NCBI GenBank assembly: GCA_017306155.1
Contig: JAFKJB010000019.1
Location: 21,312 to 85,311, forward strand
Direction: 5' to 3'
Source of the DNA: Nitrosospira multiformis
GTDB taxonomy: Bacteria; Pseudomonadota; Gammaproteobacteria; Burkholderiales; Nitrosomonadaceae
Length of the DNA stretch: 64,000 nt
Position numbers and translations under genes: made by a program. Each line of letters begins with the position of its first letter. Within the stretch, counting starts at the first letter, position 1. Shown here one piece after another: positions 10,231 to 16,336 of this stretch. Under the pieces are notes generated by a model. That model was not told the DNA's origin, did not search any database, and saw nothing but the letters and a program-made list of their open reading frames with translations.

Positions 10231-10433
10231 ATCAGCCGGCAGCCTACACAATCCCGCAGTTTTGCGCGGCCTATCACTTTAGCCGCGTTCATTATTACAC
10301 CCTGAAAGAGAAAGGCCTGGCGCCCAAGGAAATTCGACTAGGGCGTCGAGTCATTATTACCCGCCGTGCTGCAGAGGAATGGGAAGACCGGATGACCACT
10401 CAGCAATCTGAAGTGGGGATAGTGCCACTGTGA
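10227..10433 (+). CDS. Small helix-turn-helix protein (MerR/excisionase-like)
   Basis: A 68-residue protein: YTIPQFCAAYHFSRVHYYTL forms a winged helix-turn-helix, then KEIRLGRRVIITRRAAEEWE is the wing and recognition segment seen in phage excisionase-like proteins. It is translationally coupled to the AlpA-like gene. Two adjacent small DNA-binding proteins next to an integrase suggest a control pair for excision and transcription of the element. Confidence 0.65.
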   Translation: MNQPAAYTIPQFCAAYHFSRVHYYTLKEKGLAPKEIRLGRRVIITRRAAEEWEDRMTTQQSEVGIVPL

Positions 10434-10500
10434 ATATTTGCTTGACACCCTCATTCTCCCGAGATTATCCTTTCCACGCCTCTGCAAATTCAGAGGTCAG

Positions 10501-10662
10501 GTTTGACAGCCTGGAGATAGGCGGACAACGGCCGCCGAGCCGTTTTTTTATGTCCGCAATAAGACACGTCCCCCTATGGGCGGCCCGTGTGGGGAGCCGA
10601 GAGGCTCGCCGGTCCTATCCCGGTCTGTCAACCCGCACGGCGCTGCTCACCAGTTTGACAGC
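10501..10662 (+). ncRNA. Structured non-coding stretch, possible P4 CI-like regulatory RNA
   Basis: Between 10434 and 10705 I see no convincing gene but much structure. GCGGACA (10521-10527) pairs with TGTCCGC (10551-10557) and encloses AACGGC/GCCGTT followed by seven Ts. GTTTGACAGC occurs at 10501 and 10653, the second copy inside CACCAG...CTGGTG, and an inverted CTGTCAA lies at about 10624-10632. Structured, terminator-rich leaders with short complementary repeats are typical of the P4-type immunity region, where a small RNA ends transcription. The frame stays open from a GTG at 10430, but this looks incidental. The RNA assignment is inference. Confidence 0.35.
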
Positions 10663-10705
10663 TGGTGAAGCGGAACACCTAAACCGCTTTGATAGGAATC
10701 ACATC

Positions 10706-10993
10706 ATGCCCAAGGCATCCCCACGCGCACTCGCGCCTGTTTCACCCATCCTTCCCGACCAGTTGTCCCCGGTAATTAATGAACTCCACGAGGTTTCTAA
10801 CCTTGCCGAGTTCCTGTGTACATCCGTAATGCGGGTGCAGGATACTCAAGAAGGAGAATTTTCCCTTTCATTTGGGGAAAGCTCTGCGCTCATCAGACTA
10901 ATGCAAAGCGTAACTGAGCGTCTCGTTAGTGCAGCTGCAAGTCTGGAAGACCTCAGGTTTGACCTCAAAAAGGAGGTAGCGAGCCATGAGTAA
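10706..10993 (+). CDS. Hypothetical satellite/phage protein
   Basis: A 95-residue protein starting MPKASPRALAPV after TAGGAATC. The same frame is open back to a GTG at 10430, but the extra 92 residues cover the structured region and are of odd composition, so I chose the ATG. The body is predicted helical (ELHEVSNLAEFLCTSVM, SALIRLMQSVTERLVSAAAS) and acidic overall. No family is recognised. Its last codons overlap the following gene. Confidence 0.55.
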   Translation: MPKASPRALAPVSPILPDQLSPVINELHEVSNLAEFLCTSVMRVQDTQEGEFSLSFGESSALIRLMQSVTERLVSAAASLEDLRFDLKKEVASHE

Positions 10994-11261
10994 GACTAAC
11001 CATGCGTTCGCGCAGCCCTTACCAACCAATCCAACTAGAGAACTGGTTAATGCGTCAGACCTTCTTTTAGAAGCCCGTCTCATTGCTTCATTCATTCACT
11101 CTATTGGGCTCGGTCCTGCTGGACATGGGATTGAGCTCAATGAAGATCAGACATCAGGATTTTGCTATGTGATGAGAGACATGATGGATCGAATCCAAAA
11201 GGCTGACGAATTGATGGGGAGCGCGCTTGGCTCCCTTAGGGACAGCCGGGAGGGCGAATAA
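10986..11261 (+). CDS. Hypothetical small helical protein
   Basis: 91 residues, mostly helical, similar in design to its upstream neighbour: a Pro/Asn-rich N-terminus, then helices around LLLEARLIASFIHSIGLG and YVMRDMMDRIQKADELMGSA. It overlaps the preceding stop by eight bases and its own stop overlaps the next ATG, so 10706-12160 behaves as one translation unit. No function can be assigned. Confidence 0.55.
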   Translation: MSKTNHAFAQPLPTNPTRELVNASDLLLEARLIASFIHSIGLGPAGHGIELNEDQTSGFCYVMRDMMDRIQKADELMGSALGSLRDSREGE

Positions 11262-12160
11262 TGGCCAGACAGAAATTTTATCGGGCTGGCCCGATAAAAC
11301 GTGTAAGGCGCACAGCAGCCCAAGTTGCGCAGCTCGACAGGCAGATTATTGAGGTCTTGCGTCAAGATCCCCGTCAATCGGTTCGGCACGTTTTTTACCG
11401 CATGACCGATCCCCGACTGCCTGAGCCGGTGGAGAAAAGCGACCGTGGATATAAGCATGTGCAGGAGCGCTGCGTGGCTCTGCGACGCTCTGGCGCTATC
11501 CCTTATGCGTGGATTGCCGATATGTCCCGGCAAGGATATTACGTAGACACTTTCAGCGGCGCCAGCGACTTCGTAGAAAGAATGGCGGGCCTATATCGGG
11601 CTGACATTTGGGCTGATGCTGATTACCGCTGCGAGGTGTGGGCAGAATCCAGATCGATCGCAAGCGTATTGCTGAAAGATTGCCGGGAACTTGCCGTCGA
11701 TCTCTTCCCTTGCGGTGGATTTTCCAGCCTGTCATTTGTTCATCAGGCGGCTGAGCAGCACAACAATTCGGATGACTGGCGACCGCTCCAAATCTTTTAT
11801 ATTGGCGACTACGATCCGGCTGGAGTCCTGATAGATCGCAGCCTTGAGAAAGAAATGAGGCGGCACCTGAGCGGCGACATCGAGCTGAGATTCGAGCGCA
11901 TAGGGATCAACCTCGACCAAATAGAAGAGTTCAGCCTGCCTACCAAGCCGCGCAAGGAATCTGATGCGCGCTCTCAGCATATAGCGTTCACGGTGGAAGC
12001 AGAGGCCATGCCCGCGGGAATCATGCGGCGAATACTCAGGGAAAAGGTAGAAGCATTGCTCCCTGAGAATGCCTTGGCTGTCGCAAAGGTGGCAGAGCAA
12101 TCAGAACGGGCGCATCTGCTGGAGATGGCTCAACTCCTCCATAACGCTCCGGGATCGTAG
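11261..12160 (+). CDS. Spo11/topoisomerase VI-A-like protein with Toprim domain
   Basis: A 299-residue protein whose layout resembles the A subunit of topoisomerase VI and Spo11. The N-terminal winged-helix region has SVRHVFYRM, where Y46 sits where the DNA-cleaving tyrosine lies in that family, followed by the conserved-looking ALRRSGAIPYAWIAD. The C-terminal half is Toprim-like: E129 in CEVWAESRS and D183/D185 in FYIGDYDPAG, the metal-binding Glu and DxD. No gene for the ATPase B subunit is near. Related proteins occur in phages and plasmids with unknown role. Whether it cuts DNA is not known; the domain call is from motif pattern only. Confidence 0.6.
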   Translation: MARQKFYRAGPIKRVRRTAAQVAQLDRQIIEVLRQDPRQSVRHVFYRMTDPRLPEPVEKSDRGYKHVQERCVALRRSGAIPYAWIADMSRQGYYVDTFSGASDFVERMAGLYRADIWADADYRCEVWAESRSIASVLLKDCRELAVDLFPCGGFSSLSFVHQAAEQHNNSDDWRPLQIFYIGDYDPAGVLIDRSLEKEMRRHLSGDIELRFERIGINLDQIEEFSLPTKPRKESDARSQHIAFTVEAEAMPAGIMRRILREKVEALLPENALAVAKVAEQSERAHLLEMAQLLHNAPGS

Positions 12161-12163
12161 GAC

Positions 12164-12646
12164 GTGAGCAGGTCTAAAAAGCTTGCACTAAGGGATGCGA
12201 AGGAAAAGAGAGGGGAAGGTCTATTCATTCCCCTGTCCTTTGATATGTTGCGTAGTGCTGAGTTTGCATCCTTGAGTTATCACGCGACAAAACTGCTATT
12301 TGATCTGCTTCAGCAGTACAACTTAAGAAACAATGGCGATCTAGGAATGAGTTTTGAGCACTTCATGAAACCTAGGGGCTGGAAGAGCAAAGAAACGCTT
12401 AACAATGCTCGTATAGAACTTCTGGAGAAGGGCTTTATTATCATCACTAGACAAGGTGGCATGCGAGAGTGTTCGTTATATGCCGTTACGTTCTTCGCAA
12501 TAGATGAATGCGGCGGCAAGTTAGACGTGTCGGCGACGCGCCGGCCGCTTAATCTTTGGCGGAAACATTCACCTTTAAAAATTAAATCGTCCAGTACGCC
12601 TGCCGTACCATATACCCCCTCTGTAAGTACGCCTGCCGTACAATAG
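12164..12646 (+). CDS. Winged-helix protein, possible replication initiator/regulator
   Basis: A 160-residue basic protein starting with GTG directly after the preceding stop. Residues about 20-110 look like a winged helix of the type found in phage and integrative-element replication proteins: FIPLSFDMLRSAEFASLSYH, KLLFDLLQQYN, LNNARIELLEKGFIIITRQG. The C-terminal tail (SSSTPAVPYTPSVSTPAVQ) is encoded partly by two of four GTACG-N5-CGTAC palindromes that continue past the stop. A protein encoded next to a cluster of palindromes may bind them, as iteron-binding initiators do; this is inference. Confidence 0.55.
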   Translation: MSRSKKLALRDAKEKRGEGLFIPLSFDMLRSAEFASLSYHATKLLFDLLQQYNLRNNGDLGMSFEHFMKPRGWKSKETLNNARIELLEKGFIIITRQGGMRECSLYAVTFFAIDECGGKLDVSATRRPLNLWRKHSPLKIKSSSTPAVPYTPSVSTPAVQ

Positions 12647-12728
12647 AAATTACAAATTGGCCCGTTTAGGTACGTCTACCGTACTTAAATGGGCCTTTTT
12701 ATGCCATTTGTTTGTACGCCTACCGTAC
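12594..12728 (+). repeat. Four copies of a GTACG-N5-CGTAC interrupted palindrome
   Basis: GTACGCCTGCCGTAC occurs at 12594-12608 and 12627-12641, GTACGTCTACCGTAC at 12670-12684 and GTACGCCTACCGTAC at 12714-12728. Arms are identical in all four; the centre is CCTGC, CCTGC, TCTAC and CCTAC. Start-to-start spacing is 33, 43 and 44 bp. They run from the end of the winged-helix gene into the non-coding spacer and look like a cluster of protein-binding sites. Confidence 0.85.
12659..12702 (+). terminator. Long hairpin terminator containing a palindrome copy
   Basis: GGCCCGTTTAGGTACG (12659-12674) pairs along all 16 positions (two G-T wobbles) with CGTACTTAAATGGGCC (12680-12695), loop TCTAC, followed by TTTTT. 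The third palindrome forms the top of the stem. It would end transcription coming from the early genes. Confidence 0.8.
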
Positions 12729-12792
12729 ACCTTCTAAGAGTTACCATCTGTATACAGGATTTATTCAGAATCTTTCTGCAACTCTTTCCGGC

Positions 12793-12960
12793 ATGATCCT
12801 TGAACAACTCGCTGCTGACGGCTTGGTGTTGTCTGTTTTTGAGGATGGCAATCTTGTATTTGCTGGAGAAGCAAACGCGGTCAACCTCTGGCTGAAGGTG
12901 ATCAGGGAGCGGCTCCACCCAATTTTGACTGCTATATGCAAGCAAAAAATATTTATTTTA
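12793..12960 (+). pseudogene. Possible remnant of a small phage gene (TubC-N-like)
   Basis: From an ATG at 12793 the frame reads MILEQLAADGLVLSVFEDGN..., then a Trp-Leu, Ile-Arg-containing helix (NLWLKVIRERLHPILTAIC). The pattern of a beta-hairpin between two helices resembles small TubC-N-like phage proteins. The frame has no stop before it runs through the capsid promoter into the capsid gene at 13170, so if it was a gene its end is lost. Weakly supported. Confidence 0.25.
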
Positions 12961-12962
12961 TT

Positions 12963-13040
12963 TGTTCATTCTTGTTCATTGCTGTTCATGACAATTTCAT
13001 TAAACAAGTATATTGACATACTTACAAAAAGGAGTATAAG
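12963..13040 (+). promoter_or_regulatory. Capsid operon promoter with three phased TGTTCAT sites
   Basis: TGTTCAT occurs at 12963-12969, 12973-12979 and 12983-12989, exactly 10 bp apart, so all face the same side of the helix. A perfect -35 TTGACA lies at 13013-13018 and a -10 TATAAG at 13035-13040 (16-bp spacer). The inverse sequence ATGAACA recurs at 13067-13073 over the capsid start. This reads as a regulated promoter for the head genes; the bound protein is unknown. Confidence 0.6.
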
Positions 13041-13072
13041 TATAATAAATCAATATCTTGGAGAAAATGAAC

Positions 13073-14302
13073 ATGCTGCACAGTATCAAAGAACAACGCG
13101 CCCTGGCTGTCGCAGAGATGCGCGGCATGGTCGAAAAAGCACAAGCCGAACGGAGAAATCTTTCTGCTGACGAAGCAAAAAAGTTTGACAGCCTGAAGGC
13201 GAAGATTACTGACCTCGAAGGGCAGGAAACCCGCGCAACCTTCCTGGCTGAAGCTGAGCGGCGTCAGAGCGGCACTCCGGTTATTAGCGGCGACAGGTCT
13301 TTTACCGAGCTGGAAAGCAATGTGAGCCTGTTGAGCGTAATCCGGGCTGGCATGGAAGGCCGCGCCTTGTCCGGCGCTGAAGCGGAATACTCGAAAGAGA
13401 TCGAGCGCAGAACAGGCCGCAAAGCTGGCGGCACGTTCGTTCCCCTCTCCGTTCTTGAGAAGCGGGTAAACACGACAACCTCCGGCGCGCAAATCGTTCC
13501 TACCGATCACCGTCCTGACCAGTATATCGACCCCCTGAGAAACAAGCTCCTGGCTCGTTCCCTTGGCGTACGCGTGCTGAGTGGTCTGCAAGGCGACGTA
13601 TCCATCCCTGCCCACGGTTCCAGTGTTACCTCTGGATGGGTAGCGGAAAACTCTGCCCTCACTGCTTCAGATATGACCTTTGCCAGCAAGTCGCTTTCTC
13701 CCAAGCATGTCGGCGCATTGTCTGAAATGTCCAGGCAGCTCATCCAGCAGTCTTCTCCCGATATAGAGCAATTGCTGCATGATGATATGTCATTCGCCAT
13801 TGCTGCCGCACTCGATAGCGCACTCATCAAGGGTGGCGGAACAGCGGAGCCCACCGGGATCATCGGTACGACCGGCATTCAGACTCACTCCCTGGCTACG
13901 CTCGATTGGGCGGGCATTGCTTCGATGCAGGAAAAAATCGAACTGGCAAACGCCACAGCAGGCGCATGGCTCACCTCCCCGGGTGTTACCAAGAAGCTGC
14001 GCGTCACGCTGAAATCAACAACGGCAGGAGCAGCCTACCTGTGTGAAAACAACCGCATGGCTGATCTGCCTGTCCACAGCACAAAGCAGGTCCCTCTTGC
14101 CACCGCTAAAGGCCAGCTCATCCTGGGTGACTTCAGCCAAGTACTCTTGGGCATTTGGAGCGAGCTGGATATTCTGGTTAATCCGTTCGATTCGACTGCC
14201 TACGCCCGCGGCGGCGTGTTGGTTCGGGCAATGGCGACCTGTGATATTGCTCTGCGTCAACCTACCGCCTTTGTCCTGGCGAATGACATAACCGTATCGT
14301 AA
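13073..14302 (+). CDS. HK97-fold major capsid protein
   Basis: Major head shell subunit, 409 residues. The N-terminal 70 residues are a charged coiled coil (scaffolding delta-domain type: LAVAEMRGMVEKAQAERRNL). The HK97 core follows with VRVLSGLQGDVSIPAHGSSV, TSGWVAENSALTASDMTFAS and the C-terminal LGDFSQVLLGIWSELDILVN. GGAG at 13060-13063 fits the ATG at 13073 better than the closer ATG at 13067. It is the first gene of a capsid-protease-portal-HNH run, with its own promoter. Confidence 0.9.
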   Translation: MLHSIKEQRALAVAEMRGMVEKAQAERRNLSADEAKKFDSLKAKITDLEGQETRATFLAEAERRQSGTPVISGDRSFTELESNVSLLSVIRAGMEGRALSGAEAEYSKEIERRTGRKAGGTFVPLSVLEKRVNTTTSGAQIVPTDHRPDQYIDPLRNKLLARSLGVRVLSGLQGDVSIPAHGSSVTSGWVAENSALTASDMTFASKSLSPKHVGALSEMSRQLIQQSSPDIEQLLHDDMSFAIAAALDSALIKGGGTAEPTGIIGTTGIQTHSLATLDWAGIASMQEKIELANATAGAWLTSPGVTKKLRVTLKSTTAGAAYLCENNRMADLPVHSTKQVPLATAKGQLILGDFSQVLLGIWSELDILVNPFDSTAYARGGVLVRAMATCDIALRQPTAFVLANDITVS

Positions 14303-14316
14303 GAAGGGGCTGCGCA

Positions 14317-14877
14317 GTGGATAACACTTTCGAGATACGTTCGGGAGGGGCGCTACTGATGGACTCTCCCGGCAAGCTGTGGGGCTACGCGGCGATTTAT
14401 AACTCCCCCAGTCAAGACCTGGGCGGCTTTGTCGAACAGATACTGCCCGGCGCATTTAATCGGTCCCTGGAAAAACCTGCCAATATCCGCGCACTGCTGG
14501 AGCACGATCCGCAACGCCTTCTAGGGCGCGTAGGCTCGGGCACCCTCACACTGCACGAGGAGTGGAAGGGGCTTTACTTCGAACTGTCGCTGCCTGATAC
14601 CAGCTATGCGCGTGACCTTGGCGTACTGGTCGAGAGGAGAGACATTGCAGGCTGCTCATTCGGCTTTCGCGTTCCTGAAGGCGGGGATCATTGGGAGGTG
14701 CGCTCAGGGCAGTTGATGCGTGATCTGGTTAATGTCCAACTGGAAGAAATCACAATTACCAGCAACCCGGCTTACCTCGATACCACTGTTGCCAAGCGCA
14801 GCATGGACCTTTGGCGCAAGAAGGAATACTTCGAAAGTATCGGCCATCACGTGCTAGCTCTTGAGGCGTACAAATGA
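14317..14877 (+). CDS. HK97-family prohead protease
   Basis: Serine protease (family U35/S78) that trims the capsid delta domain during head maturation. 186 residues from a GTG start at 14317, with AAGGGG upstream. The catalytic histidine lies in ALLEHDPQ and the serine in GCSFGFRV; SYARDLGVLVERRDIAG and VQLEEITITSNPAY are family hallmarks. The gene starts 14 bp after the capsid stop and overlaps the portal start (ATGA at 14874). Confidence 0.9.
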   Translation: MDNTFEIRSGGALLMDSPGKLWGYAAIYNSPSQDLGGFVEQILPGAFNRSLEKPANIRALLEHDPQRLLGRVGSGTLTLHEEWKGLYFELSLPDTSYARDLGVLVERRDIAGCSFGFRVPEGGDHWEVRSGQLMRDLVNVQLEEITITSNPAYLDTTVAKRSMDLWRKKEYFESIGHHVLALEAYK

Positions 14878-16103
14878 GCCTGCTTAACCGCGCCCTGAAT
14901 TTCATCGGCCTGGAGCGGCGCACCTATAACGCAAAAGACCCATCATGGAATCATCCCCTGCTACGCGGTGGAAGCATCACACCCGGCAGGGCAGAAAGCC
15001 TCTCGACCGTCTATGCCTGCGTATCGGCCATCAGTGAAACGATTGCATCCCTGCCCCTGATCCTTTACCGGCGCACCCCTGATGACGGCAGGGAGCGGGC
15101 CCCGGATCATCCCCTTTATCGCGTATTGCACGAGCAGCCGAACACACTCCAGACTGCCCTGGAATTCCGCGAAATGATGCAGGCCATGACGCTGTTACGC
15201 GGTAACGCTCATGCTGAAATCATAAGGGGCAATGATGGGCAGGTGATAGCCTTGGTTCCCTTGATGCCAGACCGGGTAACAACGCTGCAACTCGATAATG
15301 GAAGGCTTGCATATGATGTTACGGACACAAAAGGCAGAGTAAGGCGGCTGCTGCAGGAAGAGGTATTTCACCTGCGCCACCGTTCGGACAATGGACTGGT
15401 AGGCGTAGCACCCATTACCGCAAGCCGCGAGACTGTTCAACTGGCACTGGCCGAGCGTGACCACGGCAACTCGACCTTTACCAATGGAACCAAGCTATCA
15501 GGAATACTGAAGTTTCCAGGCAAACTGAATCAGGATCAGCGTACCAGTATCGCGGATAGCTGGGCCAGTCAACATGCCGGGGGAGCGAATGCCGGAAAGA
15601 CAGCCATTCTCGAAGAAGGCGTGGACTACACCACCATATCGATGAGCATGGAGGATGCGCAATGGCTTGAAGCGCGTCAATTCTCTGTTGAAGAGATAGC
15701 CCGCCTGTTCCGCGTACCACCTACCATCATTGGGGACCTGCGCCATGGCAACTACTCCAATAGCGTAGAAATGAACCGCGTGTTTGTAGTCCACACCCTG
15801 CGCCGTCACATGACCATGTGGGAGCAGGCTATCAGCTCGTCACTGCTCACCCCGGCCGGTAGGAGAATCTACTTTGCAGAGCATAGCGTGGAAGGGCTAC
15901 TGAGGGGAGATAGCAGCAACCGGGCTGACTTCTACAGTAAGGGGATAGCTGATGGATGGCTACTCATTGATGAGGTACGCAAGTATGAAAACCTGCCCAA
16001 GTTAACCGATGCCGAACGTAATCAAACAGCACAGACCAAACGTGCCGAGACTGAAGGCGGACAGAAAGAAGGCGCTGACCCCGAACAGGACGCTGGCGCT
16101 TAA
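14874..16103 (+). CDS. HK97-family phage portal protein
   Basis: Forms the dodecameric portal through which DNA enters the head. 409 residues starting MSLLNRALNFIGLERR. Family segments: SLSTVYACVSAISETIASLP, HPLYRVLHEQPN, WLEARQFSVEEIARLFRVPP and the hydrophilic C-terminal tail. The frame ends at TAA 16101-16103, and the HNH reading frame begins inside its last 60 bases. No head-tail connector genes follow, because the element breaks off. Confidence 0.9.
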   Translation: MSLLNRALNFIGLERRTYNAKDPSWNHPLLRGGSITPGRAESLSTVYACVSAISETIASLPLILYRRTPDDGRERAPDHPLYRVLHEQPNTLQTALEFREMMQAMTLLRGNAHAEIIRGNDGQVIALVPLMPDRVTTLQLDNGRLAYDVTDTKGRVRRLLQEEVFHLRHRSDNGLVGVAPITASRETVQLALAERDHGNSTFTNGTKLSGILKFPGKLNQDQRTSIADSWASQHAGGANAGKTAILEEGVDYTTISMSMEDAQWLEARQFSVEEIARLFRVPPTIIGDLRHGNYSNSVEMNRVFVVHTLRRHMTMWEQAISSSLLTPAGRRIYFAEHSVEGLLRGDSSNRADFYSKGIADGWLLIDEVRKYENLPKLTDAERNQTAQTKRAETEGGQKEGADPEQDAGA

Positions 16104-16336
16104 TGGAGCAGCCTGGGCACGCCTTAGGAGATTTGTACTCAGCCGACAGCCGCTATGTGCCGAGTGCGAACGGCAGGGACGTACCAGGGCAAGCCTTGAC
16201 GTGGATCATATCGACAACGATGCGAGCAATAACGACCTTGGCAACCTGGAAGGGCTGTGTCATAGCTGCCACTCAAGAAAGACCCGGCGGGATTACAGCG
16301 AAAAATCACCAGAACGAAAAGCCTGCGAACCGTGCG
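16042..16336 (+). pseudogene. Phage HNH endonuclease, 3' truncated
   Basis: In HK97-type systems this HNH protein works with terminase in DNA packaging. From a GTG at 16042 inside the portal gene the frame gives a typical protein: NGAAWARLRRFVLSRQPLC, the zinc pair CAEC, SLDVDHIDND (catalytic His) and GLCHSCHSRKT. Shortly after this, resemblance ends at about 16336, where the sequence turns into an hsdR gene in another frame. The natural C-terminus and the terminase genes expected downstream are missing. Confidence 0.75.

Noticed and set aside
12594-12728. CRISPR array
   Set aside because: The repeats are only 15 bp, number four, overlap a coding end and have no cas genes nearby; they look like binding sites.
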